From: Sulfuritalea sp.
Lineage (GTDB): Bacteria > Pseudomonadota > Gammaproteobacteria > Burkholderiales > Rhodocyclaceae
Assembly (NCBI GenBank): GCA_023700805.1
Contig: JAMPYF010000037.1
Coordinates: 1-44,891, forward strand
DNA: 44,891 nt
Direction of reading: 5' to 3'
The stretch's first letter is position 1; the number at the start of each line of letters is the position of its first letter. Both the position numbers and the translations under genes were made by a program. Shown piece by piece: positions 16,859 through 26,630 of this stretch. The notes beneath the pieces were generated by a model. It was not told the origin of the DNA, did not search any database, and saw only the letters and a list, made by a program, of their open reading frames with translations.

Positions 16859-17293
16859 TTAGGCGAAGCGCTGCGGGTTATCCATCACGACAAGCGACCG
16901 CGCCTCATCGAAGGCATCGCCGTAGCCCATGCCGCTGGCCATGAGGCGTTCCTTGTGCTGCTGAAGCTCCAGCGCCAAGTCAGCCGGCCATGTGGCGGGC
17001 TTACCGCTACGCGGGCGCTCTGGCTCAACGCTGGCGGCAGGGGCAGGTCGCGGCATGGTCACCGGTTGCGGAGTAGCGACAGCACATGCCGCCTGGTGTG
17101 CAGCGGCCGGCGCCTTGCACGGCTGCTCAGGCGGCAACACTTTCGGGCCGCCGATCAATCCGTACTCCTGCGCCCTGGCAAAGGCATGAAAGCTGGTGAG
17201 CGTGCCGAACTCCGCGCGGATCGCAGGATCGGCCTTCCATTTCTGAATGGCGGCAGATGCGATGCGGCCGTCAGCGGGACTTCGGGGAATCAT
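16859..17293 (-). CDS. Phage protein of unknown function
   Basis: 144 residues, with TAGGAG seven bases before ATG 17293. An N-terminal helical part (ADGRIASAAIQKWKADPAIRAEFGTLTSFHAFARAQEYGLI) is joined by a Pro/Ala-rich linker to a short helical C-terminus (DLALELQQHKERLMASGMGYGDAFDEARSL). It ends 14 bases before the tape measure gene, suggesting co-expression. No known family recognised. Confidence 0.7.
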   Translation of the reverse strand: MIPRSPADGRIASAAIQKWKADPAIRAEFGTLTSFHAFARAQEYGLIGGPKVLPPEQPCKAPAAAHQAACAVATPQPVTMPRPAPAASVEPERPRSGKPATWPADLALELQQHKERLMASGMGYGDAFDEARSLVVMDNPQRFA

Positions 17294-17368
17294 GACACTC
17301 TCCTAAGAAAAAAATTGCGGGGTTGCCAGCTCGGCACAGTCGGACGATTCCCACCCCATGGTCAATCG

Positions 17369-17509
17369 TCAAACCGTGCTCCCTGCTGGCTCGTCGTGCA
17401 TCCGACGGGGATCGGGCCCATAGGGATGAACAGCACGCGGACCCCTCAGACCACGTGCCGCCTTGCGCAGCTGCGGGCCCGCCCCTCGCCGCGCAAGGTT
17501 GAAACTCAT
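17369..17509 (-). CDS. Possible small basic phage protein
   Basis: 46 residues, starting MSFNLARRGAGPQLRKAARG. The ATG overlaps the stop of the upstream gene as ATGA, the same coupling used throughout the element, which is the only support. Very Arg-rich. The bases 17294-17368 beyond it show nothing else. Confidence 0.35.
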   Translation of the reverse strand: MSFNLARRGAGPQLRKAARGLRGPRAVHPYGPDPRRMHDEPAGSTV

Positions 17510-18132
17510 ACTTCGCCGCCAAGCGCCGTCAAGCGTCGAACCTGTTCCGCCGGCGGGACGTAGCCAGCAATTTCCACATACCGGCCGATGACCCCGTCGA
17601 TATGCGCCGTTTCGGTCATCCAACTCCCGAACGGCCCACCCCTGAGGGGGAACAGGATTCCCCGGAAGTGATGTTCCGGGCAGCCTTCAGCCGCCTGCTC
17701 TGCCGCGAAGCGATTGATCTCGGCATTGGTTTCGGCAATGTCCAGGAGGGCGTCAATGATCTTCCGAACGCGCTCACGCTGGATGTCGGCACATTCGCGA
17801 ACGAACGCATCCCGCACCACCGCCAGCCGCGTCTCGCGCTGCTTTTCGAGGGCGGCCGTCGCCAGCTCCAGGGCGGCGAGACTCACTTCGGACTGTTCCA
17901 GTTCCTCGCGTATGGCGGTCACGGACGCCACAGCCGGGCGCGGACCACCGCTCAGGATCGCAGCAGCCAGGTCGCGCGCGCCGGTCGCGGCATTGCTGAG
18001 GCGCTGCCGGAGGGTATTCACTTTCGAAGATTCGGATCCGGTCTCCGGTTGAAGGTTCTGCAGCTTCGTTTTGATGGCCTGCAACTCGGGATCGCTGGCG
18101 CAGGAGGCGCGATAGCTCGGCGTCTTGCTCAT
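17506..18132 (-). CDS. Phage protein of unknown function, coiled coil
   Basis: 208 residues. Residues about 15-130 are predicted helical with heptads (LQAIKTKLQNLQPETG, REELEQSEVSLAALELATAALEKQ), then an ADIQRERVRKIIDALLDIAETNAEINRF helix and a short globular end ending PPAEQVRRLTALGGEV. Coupled by ATGA overlaps to the genes on both sides. Position between AlpA and tape measure suggests an element-specific accessory protein; no family recognised. Confidence 0.7.
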   Translation of the reverse strand: MSKTPSYRASCASDPELQAIKTKLQNLQPETGSESSKVNTLRQRLSNAATGARDLAAAILSGGPRPAVASVTAIREELEQSEVSLAALELATAALEKQRETRLAVVRDAFVRECADIQRERVRKIIDALLDIAETNAEINRFAAEQAAEGCPEHHFRGILFPLRGGPFGSWMTETAHIDGVIGRYVEIAGYVPPAEQVRRLTALGGEV

Positions 18133-18395
18133 TTGTCATTTCCTTTGGTGGGTTGAAGTGTTGCGCCAGGGGCGGCGCGATGAATTTCGGAGGATGTCGA
18201 TACGTCTGCACTGGCGCCGGCCTGGCTGCGCTCGATCTTCTCCAGCCTCTTTTTCGCCCAACGGCGCTGGCTGCGGTTACCGATCGCAAGAACGTCTTCG
18301 AGATAGACCGGCCGACTGTTGCGCGTGATGTCTTCGCACATGCCTACCATTCCGCCGGGGTGGTTGCGGTAGGACTGGTTGCGGTAGTTGGTCAT
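18129..18395 (-). CDS. Small phage protein of unknown function
   Basis: 88 residues from ATG 18395. Contains GGMVGMCEDITRNSRPVYLEDVLAIGNRSQRRWAKKRLEKIE split around a basic helix (RSQRRWAKKRLEK) that could contact nucleic acid. Its start overlaps the AlpA stop (TGATG) and its end overlaps the next start (ATGA). Not assigned to a family. Confidence 0.6.
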   Translation of the reverse strand: MTNYRNQSYRNHPGGMVGMCEDITRNSRPVYLEDVLAIGNRSQRRWAKKRLEKIERSQAGASADVSTSSEIHRAAPGATLQPTKGNDK

Positions 18396-18625
18396 CAGCT
18401 GGCCCCTCCAGCCAAGGTCCGGCGAAGTTCGCCGACCGACCAGCAGGTGACGCCGGGGGAGATCTTCTGCGGTGCGGGTAGCTTTTGGCTGGCCACCATC
18501 CGCCAAACAGTGGCGGAGGAGCATGACAAGAGCCCCTTGACTACGGGGAGTCGGACCTTCGCGCAGTCGGGAAGATCATCGAAAAGACGCAGGGCGTCAG
18601 GGATTGTGGTGCGCTTGGTTTGCAT
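18395..18625 (-). CDS. AlpA-family DNA-binding protein (possible excisionase/activator)
   Basis: 76 residues from ATG 18625 with GGAG seven bases upstream. The MerR/AlpA-like winged helix reads LPVVKGLLSCSSATVWRMVASQKLPAPQKISPGVTCWSVGEL in two parts, with the wing SPGVTCW as in AlpA proteins. In P4 and related satellites AlpA regulates integrase expression and excision. It heads the unit running into the late genes, separated from the upstream gene by a 103-base gap that probably contains a promoter. Confidence 0.75.
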   Translation of the reverse strand: MQTKRTTIPDALRLFDDLPDCAKVRLPVVKGLLSCSSATVWRMVASQKLPAPQKISPGVTCWSVGELRRTLAGGAS

Positions 18626-18728
18626 GATCGCTCCATATCTCGATTGAGACAACATGGAGCAACGATAGAGGCCGAGGCGCCTATCTCAAACCTACAAAAC
18701 TGCGGGGGTGGTATTTCTATGGAGCGTC

Positions 18729-19754
18729 CTAGACGGCAGCCCTCTGCTTCTTCTTGGCTTGTTTCGACTTATTGCTTGTGTGCTGCGCTAGACAATGCCA
18801 GCGCATCAGCTCCAGATAGCCACGCTGCATGATCAGAGGTTCCATCCGCTTCAATGCATTTGTAATTGCTTGGTCGCGAGCCTTTACGGACGAAGCTTCC
18901 ATGGCACCGCCATCATCGACCTTGGTCGCCTTTTTCGGCGGCCCCCAAAGTTCTTTAGCGATATCCCTCCTGGATACCCCCGACCAAACTGCATCGAGAA
19001 TTCGAAGATCAGAGCGAATTATGGCTGCATCCTTCGTATTGGGACGCTTATGGATTTTGGTGAGCGCAGCGCCAAAGCAGTCATTTGGGTCGCGCCCGCG
19101 GCTCAAGGCCTCTTCTTGCATCTCCTCTAGGGACAACCGAAGTTCCTCAAGCTGATCCTTGATGTTGTAGCGGATATCGACGCCAAACGTGTGGACGAAG
19201 TCATCATATTCCCGTGGCCAACTTGCCAGCATTAGCCGGCCAGCCATCCATTCGTATTCGCGTGCAAACCTTCCTCTTGGCCCGCAGTCCGTGTGCAATT
19301 CCGTGGAAGTAACGAAGTAGGGAGGCATCGAGTCTTGCTCATCCAAGCCGATTGCCGGCGCCGCGGCCTTAGCAGGGTCCTCGAGAGTCAGCACACCCCA
19401 CTTCTTGAGTAAATGTGCCTCCAGCGGAATTGGTGTCTCGCCGGTTCGGCTCTCATACTGACGCTTCGTTTCCCCTGGTAACGCCGGATACGGGCCGTGG
19501 AGGTAGACCATTTCAGCATCATCGCCAGGACAGCGGTCGGCGCGCTTCGGAGTCTTGCCACCTTCTGCATAGAACCACGGAATATCAGTGTATTTAGCAT
19601 AGTCCGCCTGATATTCAGGGTTTCGACGAAGACACTCCCAAGCCCATGACCACATATCATCGGCGTGATCGCAATAGGCTCCTTGGGTTCGCCAATTCGG
19701 GAGCCAGCTAGGCGCGTCGTATGCAGCTAGAAAGTGCTTCTGGATACCGGCCAT
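18729..19754 (-). CDS. DUF6499/DUF2285-like regulatory protein
   Basis: 341 residues from ATG 19754 (GGAGTGGGGG precedes it; ATG 19766 is an alternative). The N-terminal segment MWSWAWECLRRNPEYQADY matches the DUF6499 pattern found at the front of regulators in integrative elements. The C-terminal part DLRILDAVWSGVSRRDIAKELWG, then a helical region with QAITNALKRMEPLIMQRGYLELM, resembles the HTH of DUF2285-type proteins. GC content is lower than in its neighbours. Likely a DNA-binding regulator of the element. Family names are from memory of the motifs. Confidence 0.55.
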   Translation of the reverse strand: MAGIQKHFLAAYDAPSWLPNWRTQGAYCDHADDMWSWAWECLRRNPEYQADYAKYTDIPWFYAEGGKTPKRADRCPGDDAEMVYLHGPYPALPGETKRQYESRTGETPIPLEAHLLKKWGVLTLEDPAKAAAPAIGLDEQDSMPPYFVTSTELHTDCGPRGRFAREYEWMAGRLMLASWPREYDDFVHTFGVDIRYNIKDQLEELRLSLEEMQEEALSRGRDPNDCFGAALTKIHKRPNTKDAAIIRSDLRILDAVWSGVSRRDIAKELWGPPKKATKVDDGGAMEASSVKARDQAITNALKRMEPLIMQRGYLELMRWHCLAQHTSNKSKQAKKKQRAAV

Positions 19755-19784
19755 CCCCCACTCCATTCAAATACCGCAGCGCTG

Positions 19785-20072
19785 CTACGACAGCGCCCGC
19801 ATGACCGCCTTGTGATCCTTAGCGATCACGTTCAGCAACACCAGCGCCGGGCCGGCCGGGGCGCGGTCGCCGCGCTCCCAATGCCGCAGCGTGGCCACGG
19901 AGAACCCGAAGCGGGCGGCGAACTGTTCCTGCGTCATGCCGACGCGCTGGCGCACTTCCTTGACGTCGACAGACTCGGGGCGATAGACGATCACGCCCGT
20001 GCGCTTGGTGCCGCGTGCGTGCGCCGTCGCCTCAATCAGGCCCTGCTTGATGCTCTCGAATGCCTTGCCCAT
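19785..20072 (-). CDS. HigA-type antitoxin (XRE helix-turn-helix)
   Basis: 95 residues. The HTH is VRQRVGMTQEQFAARFGFSVATLRHWERGDRAPAGPA, split here as seen, with the ARFGFSVATLRHWE recognition helix; the C-terminal tail is ALVLLNVIAKDHKAVMRAL. It follows the toxin gene by three bases, the toxin-first order of HigBA modules. It should neutralise the toxin and repress the pair. Confidence 0.85.
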   Translation of the reverse strand: MGKAFESIKQGLIEATAHARGTKRTGVIVYRPESVDVKEVRQRVGMTQEQFAARFGFSVATLRHWERGDRAPAGPALVLLNVIAKDHKAVMRALS

Positions 20073-20075
20073 TTC

Positions 20076-20414
20076 TCAGTCCTCAAACCATGTCGATACC
20101 AGGATATCCACCAGGTCCGCCAGGTCGTTGCGCTCGGCCTTGCTCAGGTTCGCCCGCTCGTTCTTGGCGAACAGCGTCAGCAGGTAGAGCGGCATCGCCG
20201 CACTATGGACGTAGTAGATCACTCTCACACCGCCGCTTTTTCCCCGGCCTCCGCGCGCCCAGCGCAGCTTGCGAACGCCTCCGGTGCCTTCGATCAGATC
20301 GCCGGCCCGCGGGTGCGCCGCGAGGTAGGCAATCAGATCGCGGCGCTCGTCGGGCAATAGCAGCTTGTCCGCCAGGCGGATGTACTCCGGGGTTTCGGCG
20401 ACGGTAATGAGCAT
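20076..20414 (-). CDS. HigB/RelE-type toxin
   Basis: 112 residues. The RelE/HigB-like fold is indicated by LIAYLAAHPRAGDLIEGTGGVRKLRWARGGRGKSGGVRVIYY (in part) and LYLLTLFAKNERANLSKAERNDL. Related toxins cut mRNA on the ribosome. Co-transcribed with the antitoxin three bases downstream. It belongs to the same broad family as the toxin at 41263-41646 but the two differ clearly in sequence and lie in different elements. Confidence 0.85.
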   Translation of the reverse strand: MLITVAETPEYIRLADKLLLPDERRDLIAYLAAHPRAGDLIEGTGGVRKLRWARGGRGKSGGVRVIYYVHSAAMPLYLLTLFAKNERANLSKAERNDLADLVDILVSTWFED

Positions 20415-20444
20415 GATAAAGACTAATCCAATGGATTACAACAA

Positions 20445-20819
20445 TTACCGCAACTGCATCACGTTGTTGCGTGCTGGTTCGTTGATCTCGCGAATGAACT
20501 CCTGCCGGGCTGTCTCACGCTGATCTGGCGTCATCAAAATTTTGGGCTGCCACGTGTCAGCGTTGTTTTCGCCGGCATCCTCCAGGTCGACCATGAATTC
20601 CGCCAGCAATGCCAAGACCCCGGCCGCGCGATCTGTGACCGGCCCGGCTGCTTCGATGATTGCGGCCGCAGCGGATTCACGATTCGCGAAATACTGTTCC
20701 TCAAAGTCGACGTGGCCAAATTGCGTGCGCTGCAGCTGCTTGATAGCGTCGAGACAGTCCAGCGCACCGGCCAGAAACTCTGGCGATGTGGTGACGATCG
20801 ATTGGCTGATCTGTTTCAT
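20445..20819 (-). CDS. Small phage protein of unknown function
   Basis: 124 residues from ATG 20819, which overlaps the stop of the preceding gene (ATGA). Mostly helical: FLAGALDCLDAIKQLQRTQFGH, ESAAAAIIEAAGPVTDRAAGVLALLAEFM, then an acidic region and QRETARQEFIREINEPARN. It forms a pair with the 20816-21106 gene, which has a similar helical make-up. No family recognised. Confidence 0.6.
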   Translation of the reverse strand: MKQISQSIVTTSPEFLAGALDCLDAIKQLQRTQFGHVDFEEQYFANRESAAAAIIEAAGPVTDRAAGVLALLAEFMVDLEDAGENNADTWQPKILMTPDQRETARQEFIREINEPARNNVMQLR

Positions 20820-21106
20820 GCTGCACCTCCTTCGCTTTCCATCCGCGCAGCCCTCAGGCAGTCCATGAGCGCATCCGGAACCCCTTGCAGCCTGTCCAAT
20901 TGAGCGTTGGCAGCCACCAGCAACGCATATGTCTGATCGCATGCCCTGCCGCATTGCCCGGGATCCGAGACGACAAATTGATTTGCCTCTGCCATCAACT
21001 GGAAATAGCTTTTCAGCAGGTGACTTACCCCCTCAACCGTATTTGAGATATCGATAAGGCCCGGCTTGCCGGTTGGTGCTTCAGTGGATATATTGATCTC
21101 AGCCAT
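20816..21106 (-). CDS. Small phage protein of unknown function
   Basis: 96 residues, mainly helical (VEGVSHLLKSYFQLMAEANQFV, CDQTYALLVAANAQLDRLQG). First of a two-gene unit with 20445-20819, starting 82 bases after the integrase stop. AAGGAG lies in front of the ATG at 21106. Not recognised. Confidence 0.65.
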   Translation of the reverse strand: MAEINISTEAPTGKPGLIDISNTVEGVSHLLKSYFQLMAEANQFVVSDPGQCGRACDQTYALLVAANAQLDRLQGVPDALMDCLRAARMESEGGAA

Positions 21107-21188
21107 GATGAAACTCCTTTGTAGTTGCTTCGTGGTCAGGGCTGGCTCGGTGTTGTCTCACCTTGCCGGCCCGCTTTGCCTGAGGCCG

Positions 21189-22466
21189 TCAGGCGGCGGC
21201 ATTACTCTTGTGCAGTCCGACGGGGATAACCTTCCCACCGGCCTTCCATTCGTCCAACATATCGGCCCACTGCTGCATCATCTGGCGCCGCTCTTCCAGG
21301 TAGTCGGCGCGGTTGTAGGCGCGGCGGATCGGGTCGCGGTCTATATGGTCGAGCTGCTTTTCAATGATGTCGTACCGGCGGCCCGTCTCGTTCAGATAGG
21401 TCGACGCCGTGGTCCGTGTGGCATGGGGCGAGTACGGAAAATCGAGACCAAGCCGGCCATGCACCTTGCCCAGAGAGCCGGCAATCATCGGCTGGCCAGG
21501 CTTGTCGCGGTGGGGAAATAGAAGCCCGATGCCGCCCGTATATGCCTTCCAGACTGTCAGCCGTTCCACGGCCTGGCGCGGCAACGGAACGACATGCGCG
21601 GGAAGCTCCACGTCCTTATGCTTCATCTTGACGCGCGGAATCGTCCAGGTGGCCGCGTCCAGATCGAACTCGTTCCAGTGGGCGCCGACCACTTCGCCGG
21701 GCCGCAGCATGGACCACCATAACAGTCGAAACGCCATTACCGTCTTCGGATCGCCCCGGTAGGTATCGAGCCCACGCAGGAAATCGCCGACCTGCCTGGG
21801 ACGCAGTGGTGTCTTGTGGGCAACCTTTACCGCAGGAGTCATCACATCACGCAGCGGCCCGGCGGGATTGGTGTCGGCGCGCCCGCTGGCAATGGCGTAG
21901 TTGAAAACGCTGGCGACGTAGTGCCTCAGCCGGCGCGCGACGTTCGGGCTGCCGACATCGCGAATACGCGCGCCCCGGCCCTTCCCTTTGGCGCTTTTCG
22001 CGGGCTTCTCGGCACGGCGCAATATCTCCAGGACGTGCATGGGCGTGATCTCCCGCATGGGCAATGGCCCCAAGTGCGGCAGGACGTGGAACTCGATCTG
22101 CGCGAGGCGGTTGCGCTTGGTCGATTCGGCCCAGGTGCGCGACGCCACCCACTCATCGAATATGGCGCGGAAGGTCTGCGCGTTTTCATGGGCCGCGCGG
22201 ATGCGTCCCAGCATCCTTTCCTGACTTGGATTCTTGCCTTGCGCCAGCATCTTGCGCACGACCATCAATGCTTCGCGCGCTTCGTCGCGGCTCATTGCCG
22301 GGTAGCGTCCAAACGTGTGGACGTTTTCCTTGCCGGCAAAGCGATAGCGGTAGCGCCAGGATTTCGACTTGGGGCGGACGTCGAGATAGAGCCCATCCCG
22401 ATCAGCCAGGCGGTAGGGCTTGTCCTTCGGTTTGGCGGCTTCGATATCGGTCTTGCTCAGCGACAT
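21189..22466 (-). CDS. P4-type tyrosine integrase (DUF4102 N-terminus), targets def
   Basis: 425 residues from ATG 22466 with GGAG seven bases before. The N-terminal DUF4102 arm-binding domain reads LSKTDIEAAKPKDKPYRLAD...GLYLDVRPKSKSWRYRYRF. The catalytic domain shows Arg in MLRPGEVVGAHW, Lys in the MKHKDVELP strand, HxxR in SPHATRTTASTYL, a second His in QLDHIDRD and Tyr in RRAYNRADY. It lies at the right end of the 15-kb element, 217 bases from the core repeat. It recombines the att core within def. Tyrosine integrases usually use tRNA genes, so a protein gene as target is notable. Confidence 0.95.
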   Translation of the reverse strand: MSLSKTDIEAAKPKDKPYRLADRDGLYLDVRPKSKSWRYRYRFAGKENVHTFGRYPAMSRDEAREALMVVRKMLAQGKNPSQERMLGRIRAAHENAQTFRAIFDEWVASRTWAESTKRNRLAQIEFHVLPHLGPLPMREITPMHVLEILRRAEKPAKSAKGKGRGARIRDVGSPNVARRLRHYVASVFNYAIASGRADTNPAGPLRDVMTPAVKVAHKTPLRPRQVGDFLRGLDTYRGDPKTVMAFRLLWWSMLRPGEVVGAHWNEFDLDAATWTIPRVKMKHKDVELPAHVVPLPRQAVERLTVWKAYTGGIGLLFPHRDKPGQPMIAGSLGKVHGRLGLDFPYSPHATRTTASTYLNETGRRYDIIEKQLDHIDRDPIRRAYNRADYLEERRQMMQQWADMLDEWKAGGKVIPVGLHKSNAAA

Positions 22467-22483
22467 TGCGGGCTCCAAAAAAC

Positions 22484-22523
22484 GTTACCCACACGCCGAA
22501 TCGGGTAACAGTCAGGTTTACCC
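22484..22523. promoter_or_regulatory. Candidate integrase arm-type sites, right end
   Basis: GTTACCC (22484-22490), its inverse GGGTAAC (22503-22509) and TTTACCC (22517-22523) lie directly upstream of the integrase start, where they could also mediate autoregulation. They match the two copies at the left end of the element. The remaining bases to the def stop at 22610 show no gene and are AT-rich (ATACACTTTTTTCGG, TTTTCTTTATTTATC). Confidence 0.5.
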
Positions 22524-22609
22524 GCAACGTTATACACTTTTTTCGGAAAGCGCAATGCTTGCGTCAGGCTGTCTCAACCTGTAGCAATTCGTATCATTTT
22601 CTTTATTTA

Positions 22610-23143
22610 TCAGTCTGCTATAGACGATCTAGCATCAGGCGGTAAGACATCCTGAAACCCGAAGAGACGCATATCTCTCAGGCGCATCGGATAGAGAATG
22701 CCATCGAGGTGGTCGCATTCATGCTGCACGACGCGCGCATGGAAGCCATCCACCGTGCGCTCGAAACGCCGGCCGGCCTCATCGAAGCCGGCGTAGCGCA
22801 GCTTGCTCCAGCGCGGCACCCAGCCGCGCAGGCCGGGGACCGAGAGACAACCTTCCCAGCCCTCCTCCTCTTCGGCGGAAAGCGGATCGAGATGCGGATT
22901 GATCAGCACCGTATCGGGGACGGCCGGGGCATCCGGATAGCGGGGATTCGCCATGCCGCCGAAAATCACCACGCGCAGATCGACACCGATCTGCGGCGCG
23001 GCAAGCCCGGCGCCATCGAGCTGCGCCATGGTGTCGCGCATGTCCCGCAGCAAGGCGTGGAGTTCCGGGGCGGCGAAATCCGTTACCGGCTGCGCCACGC
23101 GCAGCAGCCGCGGATCGCCCATGCGCAGGACTTCCTGAATCAT
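22610..23143 (-). CDS. def: Peptide deformylase, chimeric host/element C-terminus
   Basis: 177 residues from ATG 23143, which overlaps the mtnP-like stop (ATGA). It removes formyl groups from new proteins using a metal. The three motifs are present: GLAAPQ (46-51), EGCLS (97-101) and HECDH (141-145). The coding sequence crosses the att core; residues up to about 153 are host-derived and the last 23 or so (LRDMRLFGF..., ending ARSSIAD) are provided by the integrated element. The replaced host tail survives at 7598-7684. The conserved RxFGFxDVL pattern is kept in both tails, so activity should be retained. Confidence 0.95.
   Translation of the reverse strand: MIQEVLRMGDPRLLRVAQPVTDFAAPELHALLRDMRDTMAQLDGAGLAAPQIGVDLRVVIFGGMANPRYPDAPAVPDTVLINPHLDPLSAEEEEGWEGCLSVPGLRGWVPRWSKLRYAGFDEAGRRFERTVDGFHARVVQHECDHLDGILYPMRLRDMRLFGFQDVLPPDARSSIAD
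22683..22702. repeat. attR core, 20-bp direct repeat inside def
   Basis: Identical to 7665-7684. On the minus strand it encodes residues about 148-154 of the functional deformylase. Everything from here to the def stop at 22610 came with the element. Confidence 0.92.
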
Positions 23144-23877
23144 GCCTCGCAAATCCCTTCGATGATCCGTCGCACACGCGCCATGGCCAGATGCAGCACG
23201 GCTTCGAGACTGTCGAACTTGATGCCGTGTGCGGAATCCGCGCGTCCGGCCGCCCAGTTGGATACCACGCACAGCGCCGCATAGGGCATGTCCAGTTCGC
23301 GCGCCAGCCCGGCTTCCGGCATGCCGGTCATGCCCACGATGTCGGCACCGTCACGCTCCAATCGATCGATTTCCGCCGCGGTTTCCAGCCGTGGCCCCTG
23401 AGTCGTCGCGTACACCGCACCGTCGAATACTTTTTCGCCGACCCGCAGCGCCACGTCGAGCAACAGCTTGCGCACCTCCTCAGCGTAGGGCTCGGTGAAG
23501 TCGACATGCACCACCGGGCCGTCGTTCCCTGACTGAAAGGTCATCTCGCGGCCCCAGGTGTAGTCGATGATCTGATGCGGCACCACCAGGGAGCCGGGGC
23601 CGAGATCGCTGCGTATGCTGCCCACCGATGCCACCGAAACGACCTGGGTCACGCCGGACGCCTCCAGCGCATGCATGTTGGCGCGGTAATTCACCAAGTG
23701 CGGCGGGATGGTATGGCCGTAACCGTGCCGCGCGAGAAACACCACGTCCTGGCAGCCGACGCGGCCGAAGGTCAGCGGGCCGGAGGGCTCGCCATAAGGC
23801 GTGCGCACTATCTCGCGATGCGATACGTCCAGATTCGCCAGTTGGGTCAAGCCGCTGCCGCCTATGATGCCGAGCAT
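23140..23877 (-). CDS. mtnP: S-methyl-5'-thioinosine/thioadenosine phosphorylase
   Basis: 245 residues, purine nucleoside phosphorylase family 2. Visible motifs: IIGGSGL at the start, [21 protein letters not shown] (phosphate site), [15 protein letters not shown] and [18 protein letters not shown] (base/methylthioribose site). It phosphorolyses the methylthio-nucleoside by-product of polyamine synthesis. The MTGMPEA variant resembles the methylthioinosine-preferring enzymes of Pseudomonas-type proteobacteria; substrate preference is not certain. It is coupled to def by an ATGA overlap and is divergent from typA. Confidence 0.85.
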   Translation of the reverse strand: MLGIIGGSGLTQLANLDVSHREIVRTPYGEPSGPLTFGRVGCQDVVFLARHGYGHTIPPHLVNYRANMHALEASGVTQVVSVASVGSIRSDLGPGSLVVPHQIIDYTWGREMTFQSGNDGPVVHVDFTEPYAEEVRKLLLDVALRVGEKVFDGAVYATTQGPRLETAAEIDRLERDGADIVGMTGMPEAGLARELDMPYAALCVVSNWAAGRADSAHGIKFDSLEAVLHLAMARVRRIIEGICEA

Positions 23878-23968
23878 AAAAAATCCCCTGAAAATTCAAT
23901 CGGAACAAGAGCGTGGGCGTGGTAAAATATTTGGCTTTTCCGCATCGCAACAACGCCAATACGCCCCT

Positions 23969-25783
<1,815 letters not shown>

Positions 25784-25850
25784 AAAAACGGAGCAAAGCG
25801 GAGTTTCAGAGAAGGCTAATGCCTGAGAAGCAGGCGTTACGCCGTAACTA

Positions 25851-25878
25851 AAACGGGAGCCGCGGCTCCCGTTTTTTT
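25851..25878 (+). terminator. Rho-independent terminator after typA
   Basis: The arms ACGGGAGCC and GGCTCCCGT around CGC-type centre (AACGGGAGCCGCGGCTCCCGTT) are followed by TTTTTT. The A run before the stem also makes it usable from the minus strand for the converging tpx gene. Confidence 0.9.
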
Positions 25879-25915
25879 ATACAAGAGTTGGCGCTGGCGA
25901 TACGCCGATACCGGC

Positions 25916-26419
25916 CTAGCTCAGCGCCTTCAGCGCATCCGCGTAGTTCGGCTCCTGGGCGATCTCCGGCACCATCTGGGCGTGGATCACCTTGTCGTTC
26001 TCGTCCAGCACCACCACGGCACGAACCGTGAGGCCGACCATCGGACCTTCGGCAAAGCCCACTCCCCATTGCTTGAGGAATTCGGGATGGCGGAAAGTCG
26101 ACAAATGAGCGACGTTCTTCAGGCCTTCGAGTTCGCAAAAGCGCTTGGCGGCAAAGGGTAGATCCCCGGAAACGCAGAGTACGACGGTGTTGGCCAGTTC
26201 GCTCGCGGCCTCGTTGAACTTGCGCGTCGAGGTGGCGCAGGTCGGGGTGTCGATGCTCGGGAAAATGTTGAGGACCTTGCGCTTGCCGGCAAAGTCCTTG
26301 AGCGAGACGTCTGCCAGCGTGGCGCTGGTGAGTTTGAAATCGGGCGCTGTCGCTCCGGCGGCGGGAAGATCGCCTTCGACTCGGACCGGGGTGCCGCGCA
26401 AGGTTATGGTTGTACTCAT
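25916..26419 (-). CDS. tpx: Thiol peroxidase Tpx
   Basis: 167 residues from ATG 26419 with CAGGAG eight bases upstream. Atypical 2-Cys peroxiredoxin that reduces lipid and organic peroxides using thioredoxin. The peroxidatic cysteine is C61 in [14 protein letters not shown] and the resolving cysteine is C95 in [12 protein letters not shown], exactly the E. coli positions. Stands alone, convergent to typA; a short gap separates it from the TatD-family gene. Confidence 0.96.
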   Translation of the reverse strand: MSTTITLRGTPVRVEGDLPAAGATAPDFKLTSATLADVSLKDFAGKRKVLNIFPSIDTPTCATSTRKFNEAASELANTVVLCVSGDLPFAAKRFCELEGLKNVAHLSTFRHPEFLKQWGVGFAEGPMVGLTVRAVVVLDENDKVIHAQMVPEIAQEPNYADALKALS

Positions 26420-26525
26420 GGGTCGCTCCTGTTTGCGTTGGTTTAGGGGTAAAAGAAATAGCTTAACGTGAAATTCATTGCCAAGTGCACTATGTAAGGT
26501 TCGAACGCAGCGAGCCGATCGGTAG

Positions 26526-26543
26526 CCTCCCCGCGAGGGGAGG
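26526..26543. repeat. Hairpin CCTCCCC-CGCG-GGGGAGG in the tpx upstream gap
   Basis: CCTCCCC and GGGGAGG flank CGCG-type centre, giving a stable stem on either strand. It lies between the end of the TatD-family gene and tpx, so it may act as the terminator of the ISC-TatD unit even though it lacks a T run. Nothing coding is seen in 26420-26630. Confidence 0.35.
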
Positions 26544-26630
26544 ATGGGAGGGGCGGGCCCGTTTGCCAGCTTGAAGCATTGTGAAGTCACTCATTTCATT
26601 GTGCAGGGCGCTCCATCGAAGCCATGAGCG

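Larger units (their letters stand above)
7665..22702. mobile_element. 15-kb phage-derived element integrated in def
   Basis: Bounded by the 20-bp direct repeat at 7665-7684 and 22683-22702, each inside a copy of the end of def. Between them all genes lie on the minus strand: a P4-type integrase next to the right end, AlpA, toxin-antitoxin pair, tape measure protein, zinc-finger primase and VapE-type helicase, terminase Nu1/GpA subunits and a Mor-like activator at the left end. No portal, capsid, protease, sheath, baseplate, holin or lysin gene is recognised. It is either a decayed prophage or a satellite that relies on a helper phage. Unit length measured repeat to repeat is 15,018 bases. Confidence 0.93.

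Noticed and set aside
17271..17522. An 83-residue minus-strand frame before the 16859-17293 gene
   Set aside because: It overlaps the start of a better supported gene with its own ribosome site and shows no coupling or family similarity.
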